From: Dermacentor variabilis
Taxonomy: Eukaryota > Arthropoda > Arachnida > Ixodida > Ixodidae
NCBI RefSeq assembly: GCF_050947875.1
Contig: NC_134577.1
Coordinates: 72,853,139-72,917,138, forward strand
Reading direction: 5' to 3'
DNA length: 64,000 bases
The notes below the pieces were generated by a model. It ran no database searches. It was not told the origin of the DNA and saw nothing but the letters and a program-made list of their open reading frames with translations. The position numbers and the translations under genes were made by a program. Positions 1 to 11,989 of the stretch are shown piece by piece. Every line of letters begins with the position of its first letter. Within the stretch, counting starts at the first letter, position 1.

Positions 1-240
1 TCCCATACAGAGTACATACCATAAAGGCGACAAGAATTCTAGCCCCGCTTTGAGAGCCGCATTACGGGTTGAAGCACGACGTTTCGGAAAGAAGAAACCA
101 TTATGTGGAATTCGTGCAAGGTTAGGTTGTTGGAACTGATTTAGCAGCATACAGCGGCAACTGTGGAATGTTGGGCATTCCAGCAGCAAGTGTTCAAGCG
201 TTTCGCTGTAGTGTCCACGAGCCGGGCACGAAAAGCTCTG
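1..240 (-). pseudogene. LINE ORF2 C-terminal fragment with zinc-knuckle-like motif
   Basis: On the minus strand one frame reads CPARGHYSETLEHLLLECP, followed by about 50 more codons running off the window edge (RRASTRNAALKAGLEFL). The Cys-x-x...ETLEHLLLxCP pattern followed by a basic, leucine-rich tail is the usual C-terminus of RNase H-bearing LINE ORF2 proteins. Upstream, at higher coordinates, the frame has a stop about 15 codons before the motif, so this is a remnant. Plus-strand open frames over the same bases are shadows. The exact clade cannot be given. Confidence 0.7.
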
Positions 241-2171
241 CGCAGGTCCCTGTCAGTGAAGCCACAAATCAAAATCAAAGCACGCCGCCACCAACGCTGT
301 CGCTACTGGCCACGAGGGAGCGGAAAGAGAGCTCCTGTTCACCGCATAGAACGTTGTTCCAGTCAAAAGGCCAGCGTTTGGAAACTTAAGTTTCACTCTA
401 GGTTATTGTTTCTACATTTCAGTTAGACAATTTCTCCTGTGCTCTCTCTCGAAATTGTCATTTTGTACAGTGAAGAAGAGAGAAAGACTAGCCCCTCAGA
501 GCCCTTTCTTCTTCTGGCTTCAAGCTGTCCTCCTGCATAAACATGCACTGTCGCCATTTCTTTTTCTCAGATAATTTTTATTAAATCTGCTCTGGGCCGT
601 ATAGCCGAAAGTGTGGAAGAACCACAGTCACACATTAAGTTGCGAAATGCATATGAATCTGTGAATCTACAAACGCAGCACCACGAAGTAAAGAAAATAT
701 ATACCGGCGATCAAGATAGGAATGCTTGTCGCAAAAACGCCGTACAGTCACGTTTACGTTGCAATTCCATTCTTGCTTGTCTGCAGTCCATTGGAAGGAC
801 TTGCATGATCATTCGAACGCTTCAAAATTTCGCCATATTCTAGCAGGGATGTGGCTCTGCCAAGAGCGGTCATCCGCAACGGAGATTTGTGAGATTGCAT
901 TCCGATTTTTCGTTTCCCAAGAGTGAAATCATATGCACTGTCTATTTCGTTGACCGTACCTTTTGGGAATGCACTTTAGCCGCTATATTGTGCAAACAGG
1001 TTGCGTGAGAACGCGCATGGACTCACACGGCAACCATCAAACGGATTGTGTGGCCAATTTCGGTTGCTGCAAGTATGAAGCTTACGATCCCAGCAAAACC
1101 CAATCAGTTTTAGAGAACTTTGAGTGCAACGTGAGCCGCGTGCAAAATAAACCCAAAAATAAACCTGCCCTCGTTTTTAGTGTAATCAGCATTGGGCTAC
1201 ATCAACTCTGACCCCACCCCCCAAGTTAGCACTAAGAACGTATTATGACACAAGCCTTTCAATGTCAGCATAACTTTCAAGCAAGCTTCACCTTTATGTT
1301 CTTTTCAAGGACATGCCTGCGGTGAATCAGTTACCCATTTCATTATTAACTGTAGAAACGGTGAGACAGGAAAAAAACACCGGAGAAACCGTCTCTCCAT
1401 GAATGTCGGCGTTACTGCGATATGTCGACCCAGCGTATTGCAGCCCACAAAACGCGCCACGTATAAACGAAGTGTACGAGGCTGGGGGGCTCTCTCGAGT
1501 TTTCCTCTTACCACACTGCGCCATCTAGCGTCGCCGCAGCGAAGTCCCCGCGTTGCCCGTGTGTGACTATACATTAAAACAAGAATGTCTGTATAATACT
1601 AACGCGGTTTTGACTCCGCCCACCGCCACAGAAATATATATGAAGTTGTAGCATGGAAAAAACGCACAGACGCAGTGGCACATACACAGTGACCCAACAC
1701 AACACGAAAGAAATTCACTGGAGCAGGAAACGTACCCATTTTTCACACACCCAGTGAACCATTCTGCGGGTGAAGGAGGAGCATCGAAAAAATGAACACA
1801 AGTAGCGGTACATAGCCAGTAAATCAATGATTAATTTATCGCCAATAAACGCGATCACGGAGAGGGGAGAACATCAAGACAGGGTGAAGAGATCCTAGCA
1901 AGGAGCAACGAACGAAGTAGCTCGCGATACCTTGAAACGTTTTGAATCATGGATAAAGGTAAAAGATGTGCGACTCATCAGTAAGCTTGCTCGATACGTA
2001 AACGCATTGTCTGGAAAGTGTTCGTTAGCTCTGTTAGCGCTAAGCGAGGTGCGAGCAAATTAACCGTGACCCATGCGTTATTAAAAAGAATAACCATTCA
2101 TACACTTCATTCAAGCAGAACTTTTTGTTGGGCCAGTTGGTGCATCTTACTGAAATACCAAAGTGCCAAAC
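241..2171. other. Unassigned stretch
   Basis: No protein family, RNA gene or clear repeat was recognised. Short frames (up to about 89 codons) occur on both strands without a recognisable motif. Bases 1390-1560 are more GC-rich than their surroundings and may be an old repeat. Confidence 0.4.
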
Positions 2172-2218
2172 AGACGACACAAGAAGACCGCTCGTCCGTG
2201 TCTCTTCTTGTGTCGTCT
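2172..2218. repeat. Perfect 15-bp inverted repeat
   Basis: AGACGACACAAGAAG at 2172-2186 is exactly reverse-complemented at 2204-2218 across a 17-base loop. It could be the fused ends of a small DNA element or a chance hairpin. The following 720 bases up to the fold-back element hold nothing I recognise. Confidence 0.75.
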
Positions 2219-2942
2219 ATTTGACGCTTTAGTACATGAGTAACATACACTTGATGCCTGCGAAAAAAAAAGAAGGCATATGAAAGTAAGCGTGCGTCCT
2301 GTCTCCATGCCCTCACCTTTGTGTGATTATATTTTTGGCAAATTCATTATTCTTCCACACGCACCAACCAGCTCAACAGCGAGTACTACCACTAAACCAA
2401 GTTGGCGTGAAACGGTTAGCCGCAGGATGGGTTATGAGACCCCGTCTCTAACTACTAGAGAATGGACTACCCAGTGATCCATGTCAGCGGGAAAAACGGT
2501 TAGAGACACCGAGAGACAAACGGTACTTGGAGAAAGCGCTTGGAGTATTCTAATAATCATGATGCAGGCATGCTCTGGTCGGTATGCCACTCACTGCGCT
2601 CTATAGCACAGCGTAAATTTGTCCGCCAATAAGGGTGCCCTTTAGCCCCACGCATAAATCTCTTACGCTGATGATCGTTGTTGGGGGAAAAAGTTGGGTT
2701 GTTTATTCCGGCCTTGTCTGGCCACTAAACATGACTGTAGCTGCCGCAGGTAACACGAAAACCACATGAGGTCAAGTTTATTAGCTATATATATCATTGT
2801 GAAACTTCCCGATTACGTAGTCCGGTGCGCAAAATGTGGTGGAAATTTGTTAATGCTAAACTTTCCAATACGGCTTCCCTCACTGCTGCAGCTTAAGGAA
2901 ATTGACATGACCAAAATTTCGTTTTTTACAACCCCTACTTAA

Positions 2943-3665
2943 GAGGAAGCTTTAGCTCGGGTGCTCCTATCTAAATACATGTAAAAAGAGAATTCGTTTT
3001 TCTCGGCAACCACTGCACCAATTTTGACGAGCTTTGTTGCATTTAAAAGAAAAACTTAAAGTCTAGTGACTGTTGGTTTCGAATTTTTGAGTTAGGGCGT
3101 CAATCTTTTATTAAAAACTGGCGAAAATCCTAAATTTCCAAAAAACAAAACTGCCAAGTTTACAACTTTGTAACTCCTAAAGGAAAAACGCTAATACAAT
3201 TCTGTGAAATAAATCTAATAGTACATCCAAAGCGGACAAAATTGATATATTACACATGAATCTCAAAAAATTTAGTAACATGGAAATACAGCTTTTGCAG
3301 AACCCTTGTAAACAACGTAACAAATTCACGTAAGATGTAAAATGACATATCGAATTTGTCCGCTTTCAATGATCTAATGGATGCCGTTCACAGAACCGCG
3401 ATATCTGTTTTTGATACAGAGCTATCAATTTTTAAAAATTGTGCTTCTATTTTTTCAAACGGTCAAATATTTGAAAATCGTTTTAAGAAAATTCAATCCC
3501 TAAATAGAAATTACGCTTCCAACAGTCACTAGAATTCAACTTTCTCTTTCAAATGCAACAAATTTCATTAAAATCGGTCCAGGGGTTATCTCATAAAAAC
3601 GTTTTTGCGTTTCACATGTATTTGAATAGGCCGCGTCGGAGTTGGGTCCGAGCTAAAGCTTCCTC
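2943..3665 (-). mobile_element. TTAA-flanked fold-back element, copy A (723 bp)
   Basis: The element starts GAGGAAGCTTTAGCTCGG and ends with the inverse (CCGAGCTAAAGCTTCCTC). TTAA precedes it (2939-2942) and ATAA, a one-base decay of TTAA, follows (3666-3669). The inverted similarity does not stop at the ends. The left half from about 2975 aligns with the reverse complement of the right half nearly to the centre, at roughly 60-75 percent by eye, so the whole element is a diverged palindrome. Landmarks repeated in inverted order are ACATGT, the CTAGTGACTGTTGG motif, GCGGACAAA and GCTTTTGCAGAACC. There is no plausible coding capacity. Copies B and C at 18.7-20.1 kb are in the opposite orientation. 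TTAA targets are known for piggyBac-type transposases, but the termini do not look like those I remember for that family. Confidence 0.85.
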
Positions 3666-4819
3666 ATAAGCACATTTTTACGGTGAAGGGAAGGAAGAAG
3701 TTGATTGAGACTAGAGGAAGACGAAGTCTGGCAGTTGCTTGAACGCCATATACACCAGTTATAAATATACTATATTTTACACTCGCGGGCCTGCTTTCCT
3801 CCTGCGACAATATTCAGCCAAGCGACTGAACAGCACGTGTAGGGGTGGGAACTTTTTGACTGCACATTTTCAGCAGTTTTTATAATGGCGGTAGATCAGA
3901 GTGTCCCTTTAAACTTCATTTAGAGAGCCCTACGGATCAACATTAAGGTTTTCCTATAATGAACGCTTGTACGAGTTTGCGGTGCATGATCTATACGTAC
4001 AGCGGGGAACAAGGAATATCGTAATCGGCGGTTAATATTTATTTCGTATCTCGGTTTAGTGTGTGCGCTAACAAAGTAACCGCCCATCTGCTATCTCAAG
4101 TTTTCAAGTAGTTTCGCTTCGCGTTTAGGTTATGCTCTGGAAAAATAGGACGCCTTGGGTAACCTACACTTAGGAATTGGTCAGAGAATCATGACAGCGC
4201 GTACGCAGTGTGTGACTTTTGGCACTACTCAGAAATCCATACGGACCGCTTAAATTGTTGAAGAAAAGCTGCGGCATAAAAGTTATTTACTGGCAGTGCT
4301 CTAGGCTAGGCGATAAACATTTCATACCCCAGAGTTTTGAACGCTGCCCCCTCGGCCAACAGTCGAACTTCACCGCAGTGCACCAACTGTACTCACTGGG
4401 AGCATTCTTTAGTAAGTGACATTTCAAAAGATAGGACCAGTTTCAACAACATCGAAAAGCAATGTCGAGAGAGGGTATGCCCTTCTTATGACATGCGTAT
4501 TTAAGGCCCTAAGTCGTAACTTCCCGGCTGGGGAATAGCGGGGCATAAATTTCTGAGCAAAAAAATTATTATAACGCAGCACTAAACGCACGACAACGTG
4601 TCACAATTATGCATGTTGTATGAAGGGCACACAATTTCGACCTTGCTGGCAGCTCTTAAATATTGGGCGCCCGTGTGAAGCATCCTTCTTTTTTAGTGTT
4701 TAGTTAATCCGTATTAGAGTTACGCTGGTTCGACAGATAGCCGAAGTGGCAATGTCCGAAATTTCTCAACGTGTTTCAAGACAAGGTTATTCATTAGTTG
4801 ATAAGTGGGTTATGGCTTA

Positions 4820-4823
<4 letters not shown>
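3666..4823. other. Unassigned stretch
   Basis: Nothing recognisable. A 66-codon frame at 4219-4419 has no known motif. Confidence 0.4.

Positions 4824-4893
<70 letters not shown>
4824..4893. repeat. (TA)35 microsatellite
   Basis: Uninterrupted AT alternation of 70 bases. The Ile-Tyr repeat frames that cross it on both strands are artefacts. The 330 bases that follow show nothing recognisable. Confidence 0.98.
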
Positions 4894-4896
<3 letters not shown>

Positions 4897-5219
4897 TGCT
4901 AAGCCAATGTTGCAAATTGAGAAACAGGGCCGGATGGGCGTGGAACTTTGTGGCGCATTCGTGGTGCCACAGTCCGATACACACCCAAACACATGCCAGC
5001 ACATGTGCAACATTGGGGGATGATCACTCCCGTAAGCTTAAAAAAGCTGATATTCATTCCCTAGAGTAAGGCGGGTGGATAATTAAAGACTCACTTTTTC
5101 TAATACAGGAAGCCTTGAACAGTCCTCACGCTTATGTGCCCGCTGTTCTTCCAATTTCCTTTTTGTGTTCGTTAAATAATGAGCCTTAGAACGACAGAGA
5201 GCTGAGCTAGTTTGTAAGG

Positions 5220-5475
5220 ATTCATTATGCAAAAAAAGAAGTGAGGCGTGCAGACAGGACACAAGAGTAGAGAAAAGAAAGAGGACACAAAACTCATCTG
5301 AGCCCGTGTACCCGACTGACACGCGGTGCTACCATTCCTGAGCTTGCGCAGAAGTGTATTCTTTCTTTTTTCGCCTGAGTGCTGCCTTCAGTTCATAGTC
5401 GGCGTTCGTCTTGTCCACTTCTCTACTCTTGTGTCCTGTCTGCACGCCTCATTTCATTTTTGCATAAATAATGAG
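5220..5475. mobile_element. Small inverted-repeat element with 33-bp perfect core arms
   Basis: Bases 5242-5274 (TGAGGCGTGCAGACAGGACA..., ending AGTAGAGAA) are exactly reverse-complemented at 5419-5451, with about 144 bases between. Weaker similarity extends outward on both sides (CATTATGCAAAA at left; TTTTGCATAAATAATG at right). The arms have no mismatch, so they are young or kept alike by conversion. The spacer has no recognised gene. It may be a MITE or a fold-back product of a larger transposon. Confidence 0.65.
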
Positions 5476-5933
5476 AGACCGGCAAAATATGCCACCGAGG
5501 GGCTGGCCATCCTACTCATCAAAAATAAACTCCATGGACTAAGAAAGGTCCAAAAAATAAAACAAGGGCAAAAGAAAAAATAGAGGAAGAATAGAAAAAA
5601 GACTTAACTCGAGCATAGCCTGCTATACAATATGCATAGACCCCGCTGCATCGGGGATATCCGAAGTTTCAGTCATGGCGTGCGCTACTAAAGGAGTCGT
5701 AGTCGGCACATTAACAGCAAGAAATTTAAAAACAACGGTAGGAACATTAGCGTAGAGTTGTAGCATTATCGTTTTTTGTTTAAGGGCTTTGGGGCGGGTC
5801 GCAGTTGTAGGTGATGCAATGCGCTCGTATATACGCGTGCTATCGGAGTCGAATGAAACGAGAATAGCGGAGCGCTGGGCGAAGAGTAACCGAAGGTGCA
5901 GAGCGCGCCGGCCAGTCATCACCATTAGAAAAA
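5476..5933. other. Unassigned stretch
   Basis: No feature recognised. A 100-codon minus-strand frame (5623-5925) shows no known motif. Confidence 0.35.
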
Positions 5934-6600
5934 TTATAGCTGAGCGAGTTTACGGTCCAGCGGGCGAGTGGACACGGCACGAAAGCAAGAGTTTTAGCTC
6001 AGCGCTCCACCATTCGGTCGAGTGGAGTAATGTCCCTGTATACAAAGGAACACTAAAGCGGGGCACCTTGCTGCGCCACCTGCCGAACAAGGTTGGAGTT
6101 ACTGTGAAAAGATCAGTACGCTCGCTTGTGGCTCTTCGAGTCGTCGCGAAACGGTCTTCTTGCTGAAATCTCTCGCATAATACAGAATTCCTCTTCAGGC
6201 GTAAGTCCAAAAACAAGAAAGGGGCTGACACATGGAATAGCACACTGTGGTATAAAGTTTGAAAACAGAGATAAGGTGTCTCAGAAAGGCTGGCCAGCCT
6301 TTCTGAGGCACCTTATCTCTGTTTTCAAGCTTTATACCATAGTCTTCGGTGGTAAGACACCTCCGAAACTTTTTCGCCTGTGGGCGTGCGAGCACCGCGT
6401 TCGAAGACGACACCGGTGACATGCCGCTGCTCAAGCGGGCGGTCCCCATGTTTCGCAAAAACAGTAGCCCGCTCCGCTGGACAGACGACACCGGCGAGCG
6501 AGCGGCCCGCTCCGTAAAATCGCTGGCCGGTCCCGGCGTACCGCACATGCGCAGTGGCGTCTCCGCTCGCCCGCTGGCCGGTAAACCCGCTCAGCTATAA
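5934..6600. mobile_element. 667-bp GC-rich TIR element with a near-central palindrome
   Basis: The left end at 5934-5968 begins TTATAGCTGAGCGAGTTTAC. The right end at 6566-6600, reverse-complemented, begins TTATAGCTGAGCGGGTTTAC. The two 35-bp ends match at 32 positions. A longer target duplication is not evident; if the outermost bases are the target, a TA duplication is possible. The interior holds the 92-bp palindrome at 6248-6339 and a GC-rich right third. Frames of 125 and 117 codons cross it, but no transposase motif is visible, so it is probably non-autonomous. Confidence 0.7.
6248..6339. repeat. 92-bp near-perfect palindrome without spacer
   Basis: The arms meet at TGGCCA (centre between 6293 and 6294). 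Each arm reads TGGTATAAAG, then TTGAAAACAGAGATAAGGTG, then CTCAGAAAGGC. Only two of the 46 position pairs mismatch. It could form a cruciform or a long RNA hairpin and sits close to the midpoint of the surrounding TIR element. Confidence 0.95.
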
Positions 6601-9600
6601 CGCTCTATTGACAGCCACGTATACGGTGTGAGCGGACTGCGCGATAATACTCGCCATAAACTGCGATGTCCTAGCGGCTGTCTGGATTTTAACTCGCTTG
6701 AAAGTAAAAAGAATCAGAAGCAGACACAAACATATCGCAGTATAGGGGAAGCAAACTGGCGCACTGCAGTCAACCCAGATATACATGGCTGCCAATGGTG
6801 ATGCCTGGCCGAATCGCGCTATACCTTCCGCTATGCTTCGGCCACGCGACCCGCCGATAGAGCGCCTCACTGGTGCTGCCCATTCTCAATACGTTCATTA
6901 GATCGATGTTCGTATCTGATTTCGCAAAAGTCAAATCGTTCAGCACGCCTGCAAAAAGTGACGGTGCCTCGTGCTTTTCCGCTTCAGACAAACTACTTCG
7001 GCCGCTCAGTGCAGCACGAGAGAATCAGGTAACATTGGCGTCGCGTCTGCTAGCGCGCGTCCACCGTGACACTGCCATCTTGCGGGGAAGGGAAACAGCT
7101 TCCGTTCTCTTCGCTCTCTATTACGGCCGCAACCGAGACAGGAATGGCACCGCACGGCCCAGCGGCTGCTTCTACCGTAGGCGTGACAACTTGCGGTGTT
7201 TCTTTTTTAATTTTTTCTCTTTTTTGCGATGACTGATTATTTGAAAGGAATCGAGTAAGGAAGAACGGATGTTTAAAATGCGGTGAATAAGCAGTCACAC
7301 ACGTAAAGAACACTTTACCATACTTATAACTGAGGGCGCAAATGGTACAGAAAGGGAACAAATACTTTTCCGCAATGCGATTTTCCCCATTACATCAATG
7401 AAATTGCGGTAACGCATCCTGCGAGGTTGGCCTAAACCCATTTTCCATGCTGCAAGTTCGTCTGGCGCATGTACTGCTCCTTCTCAAGCCACCCCATCTG
7501 TGTTGACTGCGGCTACAGAGGAAGCCTTCACCAAAACGCCTATTTAGGGAGCCCTGATAGTCCTGCTCATGAAAGGTCGATAGTACTACTTGCTATATAA
7601 CATGGTAAAGAAAGCACTGTCTATCCAACTGCTATTGATTTGTGTTCCAAGTGAACAAGTGGCCTAGAGTGCACTGCGATGACCAATCTATCACCAAGTC
7701 GACGATACGTGAACAATGTCCCTGCCGTTCGTCGGCTCACAGAACAAGGAAAACGCTGTGGCGAGTTTTCAGAAATGCTTGCCTGTTCCGAGCACATTGA
7801 TGTGTGTAATGCTTTTAGCAAGTGGGAGCATGCATATCAACGTCTTCTCTAACTGTCGTTCTCACTTTTCTGTTCAGTTAATAACCTCTCCCAGTTCGGG
7901 GTAGCCAACCGGACGCCCTTGCGCAAATATATGCTTATCTTTATTTTTTGCTTTATCTAATGAGGCGAATCAGTACAAGAGTAATACGTGAAAAACTGTT
8001 TAGCCAACAGCATTTTTGATGTGAAGCTAACCGAACGGGTAATGAAGAAAGTACGTATTATCGTTGAAACACTGTACTCACCCTCAAATTCCAGTTTGCC
8101 GAGTAAGCCGAACGGGAGAGTTGCACTAGTCCAGTTGCTTCATCGGCTTCCCGAGATGGGCAACAAGAAAATCGTCACTTTGGTTCCACAAGTGCGATTT
8201 CCCTGGCGGCCGGCTCACACTGGCTAGCAGGCATGACGAACTTCATCCTTGGTTGCACTGGAAGACACAAAAACGAGCACGAGGAGGAAATGTGCATCGG
8301 TATACTCTAACGCTTGTCCAGGCCACACCACCTCAGGTCCACGGCTTGAAAGTGCACGGCACTACCCCGTTGCCGTGCCTTCTTGCCAATAGCCTGAACA
8401 CACTTGCACACGACCCGGCCAGAGAGACGTTCCACTGACAGACTTTCACAAAGCAAGCACATAAAACGTAGCTCGACTACAGTGGTAACGTTAAAGCGTT
8501 GCAAGTACGCCAACTCTGGGAAAATTTACGTAAGTTCAAAGATTGTGATGCACTGAATATCGCCCGCAATGAGCGCTTGCCTGGCAATTGGGTCCGTGGA
8601 CCTGATCTAGCCCACATGACAGCTTATAGCACATCGTCTTATCAGGATAGTTTTCTAAGTGGCCCCCATTGCAGCAATGCCTGCCGTTCACCCTTCGGAT
8701 TTTTGACACGCAACTATCAGGGTCGCTGATAGTATGGGCGCCGCCACATAAAGTGCCGTGGGGTCACACGGACTCGGTTACTGCTGTATCGAAGACGAGC
8801 ATGGCGCGTCCATTTCGCGCCAGAAGGGGAAGTGCGCTGAAAAACTCCGCACAAGGTGTTCTTTGTTAAATTAAAGGAATACGAAAAACAATACTGAGTT
8901 CAGATGGGAAAAAGAGGAGGGTCCCTTTCAGAAGACCAGCGTGTGTTGCAGAGCACGCAAACCAAGGTAACGCATAAAATTATCGCATGGCCGCCGCCCC
9001 TCTGAAGTCAAAATGGAAGCTTCAAACGCACAAATCAAACCGGAGCGGCCGGCTCCTCAGGTGACGTCGTTGTCCAGCTTCGCTTCTTCCGAAAAAAGAA
9101 ATGTTTGCCACACGCGCAAAACACTGCTTGAATGCAACATACCGTGTAAGGACGGCAGAATGATGAAATGGATAATCGAGTTCGTGGTAGCTTGTGATTA
9201 CTCCCTTCTCGACAGCTAAATTTTTATAAGAAAATCTCATTGTAGTAAACCCACAAAGCACTAAATTATACGTGTTTAGAAAGCATTTTCGTCGCTATCA
9301 AATCATCTACTCATCACAAATATGCAATGATGAAAGGTTGCAGATTTATTTAGAAATCGTTTGAGCAGGCTTTTGTCAAGGGCTTAACTTAAGCTCATGA
9401 TAATGCCTCTGGTGATGACCACGTCACTGACTCATTCAGTCATGAGCCATCTAGCGTTATTCCAGCTTTAGTCAACTGTTCTTGCTGTAAATGGATTAAA
9501 ATTTAAACACAATATCGCCTTCTGCGTAATTTAGCTGGCATATGTATTCTCAGTTGTCAACTGTGAGCTTCCTGTTTATTGAAAAATTACTGCATATGTA

Positions 9601-9809
9601 CTAAAGCACATTCCCGGTATTCCGGCGCCTTGGGTTTCTAATGATGCGTCCTATATTTGTACTCAGGTGAAGTACTGCACTAAAAAAACTCCCTTCCAGG
9701 CTGCACATATGCAAGGCACGCTTTTTCTAGATACGATTTTTGTATAACGCCATATGTTACGATCTCTTTTATTAGTAATTTATGATAGATACGATTTATA
9801 CGGAAGTAA
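6601..9809. other. Unassigned 3.2-kb stretch
   Basis: No family was recognised. Frames of up to 119 codons (6873-7232 plus, 7050-7361 minus) overlap each other on opposite strands and carry low-complexity tails, which argues against coding. Repeats from families not represented elsewhere in the window could be hidden here. Confidence 0.35.
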
Positions 9810-9993
9810 TGGCATTGAATCCTGACCACGGCGACAGCTTTTCCATGGAGGCGAAATGCAAAAATCGCTCGTGAACCATGCATTGGGTGCGCGTTAAGGA
9901 ATACCAGGTGGTAAAAATTAATTCGGAGACCCCCACAACGGCATGCCTCATAATTTTATAGTGGTTTTGGCATGCAGATCTCACAGAATTTTA
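9810..9993 (+). mobile_element. Diverged tRNA-derived SINE (Ruka-like), 5' truncated
   Basis: Begins near a box-B-like sequence (TTGAATCC at about 9814). It then follows the family body: GGCGAAATGC, the GCGCGTTAA block, CCAGGTGGT, ACAACGGCATGCCTCATAAT and GTGGTTTTGGCATG. The tRNA 5' half is missing and many sites differ, so this is an old copy. Confidence 0.75.
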
Positions 9994-10757
9994 CGTTCTT
10001 AACATTATTGTAAAGGCTTACAGGACGTAATTTAGGACAGTGGCTGCATGTTAGAAACTTAGGCAGTAGTTTACCTGCAATGTCGGAAATTATTATGCGC
10101 TGATCCCTGATCTGCGTGTTATCATCATCACCATACGTCATGATACGTTTGGTCTTTCCTCTTCGTCGACGGTATGTGCTTATGTGCTCGTGATCACGAT
10201 GATCTGTGCTGGGTCTTCGCCGAGTCTTCCGGCTGAATTAACGTTGTTAGAACCGTGACGTCATTATATTTATAAACGTGGTTTGCTTCTATATGTATAT
10301 ACCGATCATCACCATTGATCACTAAACATACATGCATCCTACGTCACCTTAGTTCTTGTGATATCGCTGTTTGGACGAGTCGCACTGCGTGCCAACCACT
10401 TATTTGCAATGGGGCCTAACTTGGACGAGGCAGTGTGTAACACTAAACATTGAATGAAATTAAGCTTGTGGCCTCTGCTTTGCAATAAACATTAACATTC
10501 TGTATGCTCTGTCAGTGCGGTACTGTCGCGCAGCGTCTCATTTCCCCACACCAATGTGTATGTCGAGGCCAAAAAAAAAAAAAACTAGTCATCCATTACT
10601 CAATTTCGGATTCCGCTTCCCCAAGACAGATCCCTCGCCACACTGTCGCCATCTCAGGACTACCAAATTTCGTCGCTCTCATCTGATCCATCTTATATCC
10701 TTCCTTCGACTACGCATAATTCCTTCGCCGAGACGTCACCGTCAGAGCATGGTGACA
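9994..10757. other. Unassigned; possibly gypsy-linked
   Basis: The stretch directly precedes the gypsy RT remnant and may hold decayed upstream pol or LTR sequence. I could not identify a protease motif or LTR boundaries. Confidence 0.3.
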
Positions 10758-11650
10758 TCGCCAAGATGATTGCCCCGGACCTTCCACCCTCACAAGTTCA
10801 TGACCTCTGTCGTCTGCTCGTCCCTTACTCGGACATTTTTTGGCTTTGACGGTCGTCCATTCGGCCCAACCTTGCATGTGAAGCATCCCATACATGCCGG
10901 TGGTGCCACACCTATTCAGAGACGGCCCTACCAGCTGTCACGCAACGAGCGCCAAATTACACAACGAGAGGTTGATAAGATCCTTACTAAACGCATTATT
11001 GAACCAACGTCGTGTTCGGGGGCTTCTCCTGTTGTCTTGGTAAAAAGGGACAACACCTACACATTCAGCTGAGATTAGCGACGTCTAAACAAGATATCAA
11101 AGAGAATTCGATTCACTTCCACGCATTGATGACGCTGTCGATTGCCTTCATGGTGCGACGCATTTTTCAGCGGTAGACCTGCGCTCAGGTTTTCAGAAGG
11201 TTGCCGTCGGCGACATGGACGGCGAGAAAACCCCATTTGTAACGCGTGATGGCCTTTATTACTTCCGAGTCATGCGATACGGCTCATCCAATGCTACGGC
11301 CACCTTCGCGCACATGATGAACACGTTCTTGCATAGCTTTAAATGGTCTAACTGCATCTGCTAACTGGAGAATGTCATCGAGTTCTCTCCGACCATTCTG
11401 ACACACCTCGAAAGCCTCCATTGTTTCACTGTTTCGTGTGGCTGAGCTACAACTAAATTGTTTGAAACGCCACTTCGGCCGCCGGCAAATCATATATCTT
11501 TTCTTACTCATCTTGTCGACTTGTCCAGCGTCCGCCTCGATCCCACAAAAGTCTGTGCAGTCATCGCTTTTCCTGTATCAAACTGTGCTAAGAACGTCTG
11601 AAGCTTTGTGTGCCTAAGTTTCCTACTTCCGCCGATTTATGAATAGTTTC
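10758..11650 (+). pseudogene. Ty3/gypsy LTR-retrotransposon pol (RT) remnant
   Basis: The RT domain is spread over different frames. The first frame (to about 11070) reads DGRPFGPTLHVKHPIHAG, then RRPYQLSRNERQ, then KRIIEPTSCSGASPVVLVKR, the usual RT entry of gypsy elements. After a stop and frame change, 11120-11400 reads RIDDAVDCLHGATHFSAVDL (RT block with the catalytic Asp of SxxDL) and KTPFVTRDGLYYFRVMRYG. The YxDD box at 11362-11373 has decayed to stop-L-E-N. The remnant then continues through HLESLHCFTVFRVAELQLN and ends near YFRRFMNSF at 11649. No integrase, gag or LTR pair was found. It cannot be active. Confidence 0.88.
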
Positions 11651-11989
11651 ATATTATTAAAAAGGGAAACTTTGCGATTGTGCCTTGAAGTTTGTTGCAA
11701 ACACCATTATGCATATAAATGCGCGAATACCATGTTTAAAAAGTAGGTAGAGGATTGTTACAATACAAACGTAACTAAAAATTTGTGATTCTCCTCAAGC
11801 AAGATCAATCTATGTTTTCATAAATGAACCAAGTAAATTTTTTCAATAATAACTGATCGTGACTGCAGACCTTTCAGATCATATTCGTACATGCACAGCC
11901 AACACTACTGAATGCGCAACTTCAGCGTATTCATTCAACTAGTCATTCCAAGATGAGCGTCCACATTTAATTTGACAGTAGTTTCCCCT

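Noticed and set aside
163..426. Plus-strand frames of 73-87 codons
   Set aside because: They partly overlie the LINE C-terminal reading on the minus strand and show no motif.
4805..5023. Open frames with Ile-Tyr repeats on both strands
   Set aside because: They are translations of the (TA)n microsatellite.
5789..6548. Frames of 97-125 codons in the 667-bp TIR element
   Set aside because: They cross the palindrome or the TIR borders on both strands and carry no transposase motif.
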